Notes: generated from the letters alone by a model not told the origin. DNA of 64,000 nucleotides from Vallicoccus soli (GCF_003594885.1 NZ_QZEZ01000007.1:186001-250000), one strand, 5' to 3'. Counted from the first letter of the stretch, positions 18,292 to 27,877 are shown. A program made the numbers and translations.

Positions 18292-19155
18292 ATGACGCTC
18301 ACCGACGTCCGCCAGACCGACCGCATCCCCGTGCCCGAGGGTGCGGACGAGGAGGTGCGGGGCATCGTCGAGGCGCTCTACACCGACGGCATCACCGCCA
18401 AGAAGGGCGCGTTCACCCGCGAGTGGGCGGCCCGCATGGGCGAGGACATCGAGGCGGCGTTCCAGGAGGCCCGCTCCCGCGAGGGCGGCGCCGTGGGCCG
18501 CGGCCCCAACCGGTGGTACGTCGAGATCCACCCCGAGCAGCTGCGCGGCTTCGTCGACCTCGTCGACCACCCGTGGGTGCGCACCGTGTGCGAGTCGGTG
18601 CTCGGCCCGGACTACCAGATCGTCGAGGTCGGGTTCGACATCCCGTTCGCCGGGGCGATGAACCAGCCGTGGCACCGCGACTTCCCCATGCCCGAGGAGA
18701 CCCGCACGACCGGGCGGCTGACCTCGCTGGCCTTCAACCTCACGGCGGTGGACACCGAGGAGGACATGGGCCCGTTCGAGATCGCCCCGGGCACGCAGTG
18801 GGACTGGTCGGACGAGTTCAACCACGGGATGTTCCCGCCCAAGTCGCACTACGCCCGCTACGAGGAGCGCGCGGTGCGCAAGTACCCGCAGATGGGCGAC
18901 ATCTCGGCCCGCTCGGCCCTGACCATCCACCGCGGCACGAAGAACGAGTCGCAGAAGTCGCGCCCGGTGCTGGTCCTGGGCATCGACGCCCCCGGCGCCG
19001 GCAACGCCGAGCACCACGACATGGCCGTCACCCGCGGCTACTACGAGTCCCTGCCGCAGCGGGTGCGCGACCACCTCGTCTGCCCGGTCGTCGACGAGCT
19101 GACCCCGATCACGCAGAAGCACACGATCGAGGGCCTCGTCATGGGTGAGGCGTGA
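18292..19155 (+). CDS. Phytanoyl-CoA dioxygenase (PhyH)-family Fe(II)/2-oxoglutarate oxygenase
   Basis: 287 residues. The iron-binding H-x-D is in NQPWHRDFPMP (about residue 125) and the distal His with the 2-oxoglutarate Arg in LTIHRGTKNESQKSRP (about 203-218), as in PhyH-type oxygenases. ATG 18292 follows AGGAGGACCG. Hydroxylates an unidentified small molecule; family members act on phytanoyl-CoA, sugars and secondary metabolites. Divergence from a LacI regulator and position beside a sugar operon favour a carbohydrate- or polyol-related substrate (inference). A strong hairpin terminator follows at 19201. Confidence 0.85.
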   Translation: MTLTDVRQTDRIPVPEGADEEVRGIVEALYTDGITAKKGAFTREWAARMGEDIEAAFQEARSREGGAVGRGPNRWYVEIHPEQLRGFVDLVDHPWVRTVCESVLGPDYQIVEVGFDIPFAGAMNQPWHRDFPMPEETRTTGRLTSLAFNLTAVDTEEDMGPFEIAPGTQWDWSDEFNHGMFPPKSHYARYEERAVRKYPQMGDISARSALTIHRGTKNESQKSRPVLVLGIDAPGAGNAEHHDMAVTRGYYESLPQRVRDHLVCPVVDELTPITQKHTIEGLVMGEA

Positions 19156-19200
19156 CCCGCAGCGCCTGAGCGCAGGGCCCGCCCGCAGGCCCGCCCGCGA

Positions 19201-19235
19201 CCCCCGGGGCGCCGTCACCGACGGCGCCCCGGGGG
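19201..19235. terminator. Strong hairpin terminator after the dioxygenase gene
   Basis: A perfect 15-bp stem (CCCCCGGGGCGCCGT / ACGGCGCCCCGGGGG) with loop CACCG. It ends 46-80 bp after the dioxygenase stop and just before the DeoR gene, insulating the two. No U tract, as is common in actinobacteria. Confidence 0.85.
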
Positions 19236-19262
19236 CTTGCCATGCCGTCTACGCTTCCGGAC

Positions 19263-20090
19263 ATGTTCGCGGATGAACGCCGGCAGATCATCCTCGACCA
19301 CATCGCCGCCAACGGCGCGGTGTCGGTCAAGGAGCTCGCCCGGACGGTCGGCACGTCCGAGGTCACCGTGCGCCGCGACCTCTCCCTCCTCGAGGCCCAG
19401 GGGCTGCTCGGGCGCCGGCACGGCGGCGCCGTGGTGGTCGGCGGGCTGAGCCACGAGGCGACGTACGCCGACAAGGCCGGCCTCGCGTCCGCCGAGAAGG
19501 CCGCGATCGGGGCGGTCGCCGCCGAGCTCGTCAGCGACGGCGACGCGATCTCCGTCGGCGCGGGCACCACGACGCACGCCCTGGCCAAGCACCTCATCCG
19601 CCGCAGCGACCTCACGGTGATGACGAACTCCCTGCTCGTGGCGTACGCGCTCGCCTCGGCGCGCGGCGTGGACGTCGTCGTCTCCGGCGGCACCGTCCGC
19701 GGGTCGATCTACGCGCTGGTCGGGAGCGGGGCGGAGCAGACGCTGGCGAGCATGCGCACCCGGCGCCTCTTCCTCTCCGGCAACGGCCTCTCGCCCGAGC
19801 GCGGGCTCTCCACCCCGAACCTGCACGTCGCGGGCGTGGACCGGGCGATGGTCTCGGCCGCCGAGCAGGTCGTCGTCCTCGCGGACCACACCAAGGTCGG
19901 CGTCGAGACGATGGTGCAGACCGTGCCGGTCGAGGCGATCACGCACCTCGTCACCGACGCGCGCACCCCGGAGCACCTGCTCGAGGGCTTCCGGCGGCGC
20001 GGGGTCGCCGTGCACGTGGCGCACGTGCCCGCGGGCGACGGCGCGGGGGCACCGCCCGGCACGGTCGCCGCCGAGGCCCCCGGCGCCTGA
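19263..20090 (+). CDS. DeoR-family transcriptional regulator of sugar metabolism
   Basis: 275 residues from ATG 19263 (an in-frame ATG at 19242 lies against the terminator and is less likely). N-terminal winged helix FADERRQIILDHIAANGAVSVKELARTVGTSEVTVRRDL is typical of DeoR, followed by the effector domain with VGAGTTTHALAKHL and LADHTKVG, the sugar-phosphate-isomerase-like fold that senses phosphorylated sugars. A TACGCT box at 19250-19255 ends 7 nt before the ATG, suggesting a leaderless mRNA. Located just upstream of the ABC sugar transporter and aldolase, which it probably controls. Confidence 0.9.
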   Translation: MFADERRQIILDHIAANGAVSVKELARTVGTSEVTVRRDLSLLEAQGLLGRRHGGAVVVGGLSHEATYADKAGLASAEKAAIGAVAAELVSDGDAISVGAGTTTHALAKHLIRRSDLTVMTNSLLVAYALASARGVDVVVSGGTVRGSIYALVGSGAEQTLASMRTRRLFLSGNGLSPERGLSTPNLHVAGVDRAMVSAAEQVVVLADHTKVGVETMVQTVPVEAITHLVTDARTPEHLLEGFRRRGVAVHVAHVPAGDGAGAPPGTVAAEAPGA

Positions 20091-20138
20091 CCCGACCACC
20101 CCGGTCTGATCGAGCGGTACCGGTTCGGTTTCGAACGC

Positions 20139-20167
20139 TTGACAACTCTGATCGCTCACGCTCAGAT
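20139..20167 (+). promoter_or_regulatory. Candidate promoter of the sugar ABC operon
   Basis: TTGACA (20139-20144), 17 bp, then TCAGAT (20162-20167): a consensus -35 with a weak -10. The -35/-10 spacer holds CTGATCGCTCACG, and CTGATCGAGCG occurs upstream at 20106, giving directly repeated CTGATCG elements that could be the DeoR-family binding sites. Confidence 0.55.
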
Positions 20168-20251
20168 GGGCCTGTTGCCCCGGTCACACGTCCCGGCCGG
20201 CCACGCAGACCCCGCCGCGCCGCCGCGGCAGCACCTGGAGGTACGTCGACG

Positions 20252-21349
20252 ATGAGGTCCACCCACCCCCGCCGGGCCGGCTCGGCCGCGCTCGCGGCGG
20301 CCGCCGCCCTCGCGCTCACCCTGACCGCCTGCACCTCCTCCGAGGACGACGGCTCGGGCACGTCGAGCGCCGGCCCCGCGCCCACCGGCGCGGCGCAGGA
20401 GGTCGTCACCCCGACCGCCCCCGCGGGCGAGGGCTGCACGCTCGAGGACTACGGCGCCGAGCCGCTCGACCTCACGGACGCCGTCGTCGGCTTCTCGCAG
20501 TCCGAGCGCGAGGCCAACCCCTTCCGCATCGCCGAGACGCAGTCGATCCGCGACGAGGCCGAGCGGCTGGGCGTCAAGCAGCTGCTCGTCACCAACGCCA
20601 ACTCGCAGCTGTCGAAGCAGATCGCCGACATCCAGGACATGCTCGCCCAGGGCGCGCAGTTCCTCATCGTGGCGCCGCTGAACTCCGACGGCCTCGAGCC
20701 GGCGCTCGCGGCGGCCCGGGCGAAGAACGTCCCGGTCCTCACCATCGACCGCAAGATCAACGCGACGGCGTGCGAGGACTACCTCGCGTTCCTCGGCTCG
20801 GACTTCGTCGAGCAGGGCCGGCGCGCCGCCGACGCGATGATCGAGGCGACGGGCGGCGAGGCGCAGCTGGCGATCCTGCTCGGCTCGTCCGGCAACAACG
20901 TCACGACCGACCGCACCACCGGCTTCGTCGAGCAGATCGAGGCCGAGGCGCCGGGCATCGAGATCGTCGCGCAGCAGACCGGCGAGTTCGCCCGCGACAA
21001 GGGCCAGCAGGTCATGGAGCAGCTCATCCAGGCCAACCCCGACATCGACGCGGTCTACGCGCAGAACGACGAGATGGCGCTCGGGGCGATCGTCGCCCTC
21101 AAGGCGGCCGGCAAGACCCCGGGCGAGGACGTCAAGGTCGTGTCGATCGACGGCACGCGCAACGCCGTCGAGGCGGTCGTCGACGGCGAGATCAACGCCG
21201 TCATCGAGTCCAACCCGCGCTTCGGCCCGCTGGCCTTCCAGACCGCGCAGAGCTTCTACGACGGCCAGGCCATCCCCGAGGACGTCATCATCGCCGACGA
21301 CGAGTACACCCCGGAGAACGCCGAGCAGGACGTCGCGAACGCGTACTGA
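20252..21349 (+). CDS. Sugar ABC transporter substrate-binding lipoprotein (YtfQ-like)
   Basis: 365 residues. Lipoprotein signal: MRSTHPRR, hydrophobic Ala/Leu stretch, lipobox LTAC with Cys27. The mature part has a Ser/Gly/Pro linker, then a type I periplasmic-binding fold: VVGFSQSEREANPFRIAETQ, IVAPLNSDGLEP, TIDRKI, AQNDEMALGAI and VSIDGT. This sequence pattern is that of galactofuranose-binding YtfQ and its relatives. ATG 20252 follows GGAGG. First gene of a YtfQ-R-T-YjfF type set; the actual pentose/hexose ligand is not proved. Confidence 0.9.
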   Translation: MRSTHPRRAGSAALAAAAALALTLTACTSSEDDGSGTSSAGPAPTGAAQEVVTPTAPAGEGCTLEDYGAEPLDLTDAVVGFSQSEREANPFRIAETQSIRDEAERLGVKQLLVTNANSQLSKQIADIQDMLAQGAQFLIVAPLNSDGLEPALAAARAKNVPVLTIDRKINATACEDYLAFLGSDFVEQGRRAADAMIEATGGEAQLAILLGSSGNNVTTDRTTGFVEQIEAEAPGIEIVAQQTGEFARDKGQQVMEQLIQANPDIDAVYAQNDEMALGAIVALKAAGKTPGEDVKVVSIDGTRNAVEAVVDGEINAVIESNPRFGPLAFQTAQSFYDGQAIPEDVIIADDEYTPENAEQDVANAY

Positions 21350-21356
21350 CGCAGCC

Positions 21357-21394
21357 CGCGGGCGCCCCGGCCGTACGCGGCAGGGGCGCCCGCG
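21357..21394. terminator. Intra-operon hairpin between binding-protein and ATPase genes
   Basis: CGCGGGCGCCCC (21357-21368) pairs perfectly with GGGGCGCCCGCG (21383-21394) around a 14-nt loop. At this place in ABC operons such stems usually attenuate or protect the message so that the binding protein is made in excess over the membrane components. Confidence 0.7.
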
Positions 21395-21466
21395 CGGTCG
21401 CAGGACGGCCAGGCAGTCGCGCCCGCCAGGGAGGGCGGCGCGCGCCGACGCGAGGACGGAGCAGAC

Positions 21467-23035
21467 GTGCAGGACGGCGTGCAGGACGGCGCCCGGCCCG
21501 GGGCCGGGGCCGCCCCGGTGCTCGAGGTCGTGGACGCGGTGAAGCGCTTCGGCGGCACCACCGCGCTGGACCGGGTGGCGTTCGCGCTGCGCCCGGGCGA
21601 GGTGCACGCGCTGGTCGGCGAGAACGGCGCCGGCAAGTCGACCCTCATCAAGGTGCTGACGGGCGTCTACCAGCCCGACGGCGGCGAGCTCCGGTACGAG
21701 GGCCGCCCGGTCCGCTTCGCCCGCCCCGCGGCGGCGCAGGAGGCGGGGATCAGCACCATCTACCAGGAGGTCAACCTCATCGCGCTGCAGAGCGTGGCGC
21801 GCAACATCTTCTACGGGCGCGAGCCGCGCCGGTTCGGCCTCATCGACTTCGCGCGGATGAACCGCGAAGCGCGCACGCTGCTCGCCGAGTACGGCATCGA
21901 GCTGGACGTCACGCGCCCGCTGCGCTCGCTGGGCCTGGGGCTGCAGCAGATGGTCGCCCTCGCGCGCGCGGTGTCCGTCGACGCCAAGGTCGTCATCATG
22001 GACGAGCCCACGAGCTCGCTGGAGCCGCGCGAGGTCGAGGTGCTGTTCCGGGTCATCCGGATGCTGCACGAGCGCGGCGTGGCGATCCTCTACGTGAGCC
22101 ACAAGATGGACGAGCTCTACCGCATCTGCGACCGCGTGACGGTCATGCGCGACGGGCGGGTGGTCCACACCGGCGACCTCGCCCCGCTGCCGCGCCTCGA
22201 GCTCGTCTCGCTCATGCTGGGGCGCGACAGCTCCGACGTGCGCCGCGAGGGCGCGACGAGCTTCGGCGGGCACGCGGCGGCGCAGGGCGGGGAGCCGGTG
22301 CTGCGCGTCGACGGGCTGCGCAGCCGGCACGCGCTGCACGGGGTGTCCTTCGAGGTGCGACCCGGCGAGGTGGTCGGCCTCGGCGGGCTGCTGGGCGCGG
22401 GGCGCAGCGAGACGGCGAAAGCGGTTGCCGGTGCGTTCCCGCTCGACAGCGGCGAGGTCGTGGTCGACGGCGCCCCGCTGCGCCGGCGCAGCACCGGCGC
22501 GGCGCTGCGCGCCGGCGTCGCGCTGCTGTCGGAGGACCGCAAGGTCGAGGGCATCATCCCGAACCTCTCGGTGCGGGAGAACATCGTCCTGGCCGCGCTG
22601 CCGCAGCTGTCGCGGCGCGGGCTGGTCTCGCGAGCGAAGCAGGACGCGGTCGTGCGCACGTTCATGGAGCGCCTGCGGATCAAGGCGTCGAGCCCGGACC
22701 AGCGCGTGTCCGAGCTCAGCGGCGGCAACCAGCAGAAGGTGCTCATCGCCCGCTGGCTCGCCACCGGCCCCAAGGTCCTGCTGCTCGACGAGCCCACCCG
22801 CGGCATCGACGTCGGCGCCAAGGCCGAGGTGCAGGCCCTGGTGGAGGAGCTCGCGCGGGAGGGGATCGGCGTGGTGCTGATCTCCAGCGAGATGGAGGAG
22901 CTGCTCGAGGGCTCGGACCGGGTCGTCGTCCTCAAGGACGGCGGGGTCGTGGGCGCGCTCGAGGGCGACGAGGTCACGGAGGATCGACTCATGGGCATGC
23001 TCGCCGCCGCCGCGCCGGGGCGGGCGGATGACTGA
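21467..23035 (+). CDS. Sugar ABC transporter ATP-binding protein, two ATPase modules (YtfR-like)
   Basis: 522 residues with tandem ABC cassettes, as in the RbsA/MglA/XylG/YtfR class. Module 1: Walker A GENGAGKST (about 54-62), signature region LGLGLQQMVALARAV, Walker B VVIMDEPTSSL. Module 2: degenerate P-loop GLLGAGRSETAK, signature LSGGNQQKVLIARWL, Walker B LLLDEPTRGID. GTG 21467 sits behind GAGGACGGAG (GTG 21479 is an alternative). The first module signature (LGLGLQQ) deviates from LSGGQ, as is usual for this class. Overlaps the next gene by 8 nt. Confidence 0.93.
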   Translation: MQDGVQDGARPGAGAAPVLEVVDAVKRFGGTTALDRVAFALRPGEVHALVGENGAGKSTLIKVLTGVYQPDGGELRYEGRPVRFARPAAAQEAGISTIYQEVNLIALQSVARNIFYGREPRRFGLIDFARMNREARTLLAEYGIELDVTRPLRSLGLGLQQMVALARAVSVDAKVVIMDEPTSSLEPREVEVLFRVIRMLHERGVAILYVSHKMDELYRICDRVTVMRDGRVVHTGDLAPLPRLELVSLMLGRDSSDVRREGATSFGGHAAAQGGEPVLRVDGLRSRHALHGVSFEVRPGEVVGLGGLLGAGRSETAKAVAGAFPLDSGEVVVDGAPLRRRSTGAALRAGVALLSEDRKVEGIIPNLSVRENIVLAALPQLSRRGLVSRAKQDAVVRTFMERLRIKASSPDQRVSELSGGNQQKVLIARWLATGPKVLLLDEPTRGIDVGAKAEVQALVEELAREGIGVVLISSEMEELLEGSDRVVVLKDGGVVGALEGDEVTEDRLMGMLAAAAPGRADD

Positions 23036-23999
23036 CACGCTGGCGCCGCCGGCGCCCTCGCCGCAGCGGGCACGGACGCTCGCCTGGCTGCAGGAGAACG
23101 GCGTCTACGTCGCGCTCGCCGCGGTCGTCGTCGTAAACGCGGTCATCACGCCGAACTTCCTCACCGTCGCGAGCCTGCGCACGCAGGCGATCCAGGTCGT
23201 CCCGGTGCTCATCATCGCGCTGGGGCTCGCGCTGGTCATCGGCACCGAGGGCATCGACCTGTCGGTCGGCTCGGTCATGGCGCTGACCGCCGCGGTCGTG
23301 CCGCTCTACCTCGGGTACGGCGCCCTGCCGGCCGTCCTCGCGGCCCTCGCGGTCGCCGCCTGCGTGGGCGTGGTCAACGGCTGGCTGGTGGCCGTCATCG
23401 GGGTCCAACCCATCGTGGCGACCCTGGCCCTGCTCGTCGGCGGGCGCGGCCTCGCGCTGGTCTTCGCCGGCGGGCAGTCCAAGGACATCGAGAACGAGGC
23501 GCTGCTGGCGCTGGGCTCGGACGAGCTGCTGGGGGTGCCGTACGTCGTCCTGGTCGCCCTCGTGCTCACCCTGCTCGTCGCGTTCCTCGTGCGGCGCACG
23601 ACCTTCGGCCGCCAGCTCGTGGCGATCGGCGGCAACCGCACGGCCAGCGACCTCGCGGGCCTGCCGGTGCGCCGCGTGCTCATCGTCGTCTACGTCATCT
23701 CGGCGCTGCTCGCCTGCGTCGCCGGCCTCATCGCCACGGCGCGCCTGGAGGCCAGCGACCCGTCGACGATCGGCAACCTCATCGAGCTGAGCGCCATCAC
23801 GGCGGTCGTCGTCGGCGGGACCCCGCTCAGCGGCGGGAGGGTGCGCATCCTCGGCACGGTCGCGGGAGCCCTGCTCATGCACCTCATCCGGGTCACGCTC
23901 ATCACGCAGGACGTGCCGGACTCGGCGGCGCAGATGATCCAGGCGGCCATCATCGTGGCGGCCGTCTACGTGCAGCGCGGACGGGGGACGGGCCAGTGA
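23028..23999 (+). CDS. Sugar ABC transporter permease 1 (YtfT-like)
   Basis: 323 residues, eight to ten hydrophobic spans, with the BPD_transp_2 family hallmarks GTEGIDLSVGSVMALTA and ITAVVVGGTPLSGGRV. ATG 23028 overlaps the ATPase stop by 8 nt. Forms the membrane channel with the second permease. Stop overlaps permease 2 by 4 nt (GTGA). Confidence 0.93.
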   Translation: MTDTLAPPAPSPQRARTLAWLQENGVYVALAAVVVVNAVITPNFLTVASLRTQAIQVVPVLIIALGLALVIGTEGIDLSVGSVMALTAAVVPLYLGYGALPAVLAALAVAACVGVVNGWLVAVIGVQPIVATLALLVGGRGLALVFAGGQSKDIENEALLALGSDELLGVPYVVLVALVLTLLVAFLVRRTTFGRQLVAIGGNRTASDLAGLPVRRVLIVVYVISALLACVAGLIATARLEASDPSTIGNLIELSAITAVVVGGTPLSGGRVRILGTVAGALLMHLIRVTLITQDVPDSAAQMIQAAIIVAAVYVQRGRGTGQ

Positions 24000-25024
24000 G
24001 CAGCGCCACCGGCACCCCGGCGGGCAGCAGCCTCGCGCCGGGCGCGCCGATCACCGACGGCGGCGTGCAGGAGTCGCGCTGGGAGCGCGCGGCCCGCGCG
24101 GCGCAGGAGCGCGGTGCCCTCGCGGTGCTCGTGCTCGTCGTGCTCGTCGCGTCCTTCGCCTTCGACACCTTCGCCACCGGCGCGAACCTCAGCAACATCG
24201 CGATCCAGTCGGCGTTCCTGGCGGTCATCGCGCTCGGCATGACGTTCGTCATCATCACCGGCGGCATCGACCTGTCGGTGGGCTCGGTCTACGCGCTGGG
24301 CGGCGTGCTGGCCGCCTGGGGCTCGCAGCACGGCACGTGGGCCGCGCTGCTCGTGCCCCTCGTGGTCTGCGGCGGGATCGGGCTCGTCAACGGCCTGCTC
24401 ATCGCCCGCGGCGGCATGGCGCCGTTCATCGTGACCCTCGCGACGCTGCTGTTCGCCCGCGGGCTCACCCTGACCATCACCGACTCCGGGGCCGAGGTCT
24501 TCCTCGTGCCGCAGGGCTCGTCGTTCAGCCGGCTGGGGCAGGGCGAGCTCTTCGGCATCGCCTACCCCGTGTACGTCGCGCTGGGCCTGTTCGCCCTGGG
24601 CGCGCTGCTGCTGCAGCGCACGGCGTTCGGGCAGACGGTGCTCGCGGTCGGCAGCAACGAGGACGCCGCGACGCTCATGGGGATGCGCGTGCAGCGCGCC
24701 AAGCTCCTCGCGTACGTCCTGTCGGGCACCCTCGCGGGGTTCGCCGGCGCGATGCTCGCGGCGCGGTCCTCGTCCGGCGTGCCGACGGTCGGCGTGGGCC
24801 TCGAGCTCGACGCCATCGCCGCGGTCGTCATCGGCGGCACGCTGCTCACCGGCGGCGCGGGGACGACGGGCGGCACGCTGTGCGGCGTCCTGCTCCTCGG
24901 CGTGATCCAGAACGTCATCAACCAGATCGGCAGCCTGGGCTCGTCGTACCAGTCCGTGGTGAGCGGCGCGTTCCTCATCGTCGTGGTGGTCGTGCAGACC
25001 TTCCTCAGCAGACGACGGCGCTGA
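23996..25024 (+). CDS. Sugar ABC transporter permease 2 (YjfF-like)
   Basis: 342 residues, paralogous to the preceding permease: FVIITGGIDLSVGSVYALGG and AIAAVVIGGTLLTGGAG. Two different BPD_transp_2 permeases after a YtfQ-like and a YtfR-like protein reproduce the YtfQ-R-T-YjfF order, which distinguishes it from ribose-type systems that have one permease. GTG start at 23996. A short GC hairpin follows the stop. Confidence 0.93.
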   Translation: MSSATGTPAGSSLAPGAPITDGGVQESRWERAARAAQERGALAVLVLVVLVASFAFDTFATGANLSNIAIQSAFLAVIALGMTFVIITGGIDLSVGSVYALGGVLAAWGSQHGTWAALLVPLVVCGGIGLVNGLLIARGGMAPFIVTLATLLFARGLTLTITDSGAEVFLVPQGSSFSRLGQGELFGIAYPVYVALGLFALGALLLQRTAFGQTVLAVGSNEDAATLMGMRVQRAKLLAYVLSGTLAGFAGAMLAARSSSGVPTVGVGLELDAIAAVVIGGTLLTGGAGTTGGTLCGVLLLGVIQNVINQIGSLGSSYQSVVSGAFLIVVVVVQTFLSRRRR

Positions 25025-25044
25025 GCCCGCGCACCCCCGCGGGC
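25025..25044. terminator. Hairpin at end of the ABC operon
   Basis: GCCCGCG, loop CACCCC, CGCGGGC: a perfect 7-bp stem beginning one base after the permease 2 stop. The following gap to fba contains a GAGGAT -10-like box near 25093 and an AGGAG site, so fba probably has its own promoter. Confidence 0.55.
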
Positions 25045-25161
25045 CCGTCGGGGGCCGTGGCGGCGCGGTGCCGGCCCGGTCCCCGCCCGTGGGAGGATGT
25101 GGCGCACGTCGCGGCCGCCGTCGTCCGCGCTCCCCGTCGACCAGCAGCAGGAGCAGCCGAC

Positions 25162-26187
<1,026 letters not shown>

Positions 26188-26192
26188 CGCCC

Positions 26193-26213
26193 GCGTGGTC
26201 GCGCTGACCACGC
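26193..26213. terminator. Hairpin after fba
   Basis: GCGTGGTC, loop GCGCT, GACCACGC: a perfect 8-bp stem starting 6 nt past the fba stop. The GACCACG sequence recurs as the outer end of the neighbouring family A repeat. Confidence 0.6.
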
Positions 26214-26226
26214 CCGGCTGGTCCTG

Positions 26227-26295
26227 TTGACCACGTGAAGCACCCGTACGGGTGCCGACCGAGGCCCACGAGCCTTGGCCGGCACCCGTACGCCA
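26227..26295 (+). repeat. Family A palindromic repeat, copy 2 (left flank of DUF559 gene)
   Basis: Starts TTGACCACGTG; arms CGTACGGGTGCCG (26245-26257) and CGGCACCCGTACG (26280-26292). Clearly homologous along its length to copy 1 at 11341 and to the reverse complement of copy 3 at 27328. Directly precedes the AbiEi/DUF559 gene. Confidence 0.88.
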
Positions 26296-26360
26296 TGTCC
26301 GGCACCCGCCCCTGTGGACGGGAGCCGTCGCCCGCCGCCGCGCCCCGGCATGCTGCGCCG

Positions 26361-27305
26361 GTGCACCCCGGACTGCTCGCCCTCGCCGCCCGCCAGCACG
26401 GCCCCTTCACGACCGCGCAGGCGCGGCACCACGGCGTCGAGCTCGACGAGCTGCAGCGGCTGCTGCGGGCGGGGGTGCTCGTCCGCCTGCGGCGCGGCGT
26501 CTACGCCGAGGCGTGGCGCACCCGCGGGGACCCCCGCGCCACCCACCGGGTGCACGTCGACGGCGTGCTCCTCGTCCTCGGTGCCCGCGCGGCCGTGAGC
26601 CACGTGTCCGCGGCCGTGGTGCACGGCCTCGACCTGCTCGACCCCGACCTCGGCCACGTCGAGGTGACGCGCGCCGACCTGGGCTCCTCGCGGACGGAGG
26701 CGCGCGTGCGCCACCACGCCGCGGCCCTGCGGCCGGACGAGGTCGTCGAGGTCGACGGGCGGCCCGTGACGTCATTGGCACGGACGGCGATCGACATCGC
26801 GCGCCGCAGCACCCTCGCGCAGGCGCTCGTCGTCCTCGACGCGGTGCTGCACCGCGGGGTCGACCGCGAGGAGCTCCGGCGCGTGCACCTCGCGTGCGCG
26901 AGCTGGTCCGGTTCCCGTACGGCCGGTCGTGCCCTCGCGCTCGCCGACGGTGGCGCCGAGTCGCCCGGGGAGTCCCTCGTACGGCTCCTCCTCGCCCGGG
27001 CCGGCCTGCCGCCGGTCCGCACCCAGGTGGAGCTGCGCGACCACGACGGCCTGGTCGGCCGGGTCGACCTGCTCTTCGAGCAGCAGCGGACGGTCGTCGA
27101 GTTCGACGGCCGCGCGAAGTACGGCCTCGAGGGGGACCCCGCCGACGCGCTCTGGCGCGAGAAGCGGCGCGAGGACCGCCTGCGCGGGCTCGGCTACGAG
27201 GTGGTCCGGGTCGTCTGGGCGGACCTCGACCGCCCGGACGACGTGCGCCGGCGCGTCCTGGGCGCGTTCGCGCGGTCCGCGCGGTGGCCGCGCGCGGCCT
27301 CCTGA
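26361..27305 (+). CDS. AbiEi-type/DUF559 protein (winged helix plus VSR-like nuclease fold)
   Basis: 314 residues. N-terminal part (HPGLLALAARQHGPFTTAQARHHGV..., GVLVRLRRGVYAEA) resembles the AbiEi antitoxin winged helix. The C-terminal 90 residues have the DUF559/very-short-patch-repair-like nuclease pattern: RVDLLFEQQRTVVEFDGRAKY, a conserved W with K and RED, and LGYEVVRVVWADL. Such fusions are abundant and multi-copy in actinobacteria but uncharacterised. GTG 26361 has a CATGCT box 6 nt upstream and no ribosome-binding site. The gene stands alone between inverted family A repeats; no partner toxin (AbiEii) is adjacent, so a classical toxin-antitoxin pair is not supported. Confidence 0.75.
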   Translation: MHPGLLALAARQHGPFTTAQARHHGVELDELQRLLRAGVLVRLRRGVYAEAWRTRGDPRATHRVHVDGVLLVLGARAAVSHVSAAVVHGLDLLDPDLGHVEVTRADLGSSRTEARVRHHAAALRPDEVVEVDGRPVTSLARTAIDIARRSTLAQALVVLDAVLHRGVDREELRRVHLACASWSGSRTAGRALALADGGAESPGESLVRLLLARAGLPPVRTQVELRDHDGLVGRVDLLFEQQRTVVEFDGRAKYGLEGDPADALWREKRREDRLRGLGYEVVRVVWADLDRPDDVRRRVLGAFARSARWPRAAS

Positions 27306-27327
27306 GGCCCCGCGCGGGGCTCGCCGA

Positions 27328-27400
27328 CCTAGGCGTACGGGTGCCTGCCCAGGCTCGTGAGCCTCGGTCGGCACCCGTACGGGTGCCTCGCGTGGTCGAC
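27328..27400 (-). repeat. Family A palindromic repeat, copy 3 (right flank, inverted)
   Basis: Reads CCTAGGCGTACGGGTGCC ... GGCACCCGTACGGGTGCC ... CGTGGTCGAC. Its reverse complement aligns with copy 2 from the GACCACG end through both CGTACG arms, so copies 2 and 3 face each other across the DUF559 gene like long terminal inverted repeats. Confidence 0.88.
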
Positions 27401-27427
27401 ACGGGCAGGCCCGGCAGGATGGGGGGC

Positions 27428-27841
27428 ATGCACAAGGACCTCCTCGCCGGCCCCCCGCCCACCCACCTCCCCGACGACCCGGCGCCGCGGGAGGCGCTGG
27501 AGGGCGGGGCCGACCCGACGGAGGTGGCGGCGGCGCACCCGGCGTCGAGCCTGGCGTGGGCGGAGCTGGCGGACCGGGCGTACGGGGCGGGGCGCGTCGT
27601 GGAGTCGTACGCGTACGCCCGCACCGGCTACCACCGCGGGCTGGACGCGCTGCGCCGGGCGGGGTGGCGCGGGCACGGGCCGGTGCCGTGGGCGCACGCG
27701 CCGAACCGGGGGTTCCTGCGGGCCCTGCACGCGCTGGGGCGGGCCGCGGGCGCGATCGGCGAGCAGGAGGAGGCCGAGCGCTGCGCGCAGTTCCTGCGCG
27801 ACTCCAGCGAGGAGGCCGCGCAGGCCCTCGGCGACCAGTGA
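27428..27841 (+). CDS. DUF3151 family protein
   Basis: 137 residues, starting MHKDLLAGPPPTHLP, with LAWAELADRAY, VESYAYARTGYHRGLDALRR and GHGPVPWAHAPNRGFLRALHALGRAAGAIGE, which match the actinobacterial DUF3151 family. No signal or membrane segment; a cytoplasmic alpha-helical protein. Found beside fba/purA in many actinobacteria, as here. ATG 27428 lies 7 nt after CAGGAT (27415-27420), a -10-like box, rather than behind a ribosome-binding site. Function unknown. Confidence 0.85.
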   Translation: MHKDLLAGPPPTHLPDDPAPREALEGGADPTEVAAAHPASSLAWAELADRAYGAGRVVESYAYARTGYHRGLDALRRAGWRGHGPVPWAHAPNRGFLRALHALGRAAGAIGEQEEAERCAQFLRDSSEEAAQALGDQ

Positions 27842-27877
27842 CCCCTGGGAAGTGACCCCCTGGGCGCCGGGCGCTGG

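Noticed and set aside
26361-27305. AbiE toxin-antitoxin pair
   Set aside because: AbiEi-like N-terminus is fused to a DUF559 domain and no AbiEii nucleotidyltransferase gene is adjacent.
26227-27400. Insertion sequence with transposase
   Set aside because: Flanking inverted repeats exist, but the enclosed protein has no transposase motif and no target duplication was found by eye; kept as repeats plus a finding.
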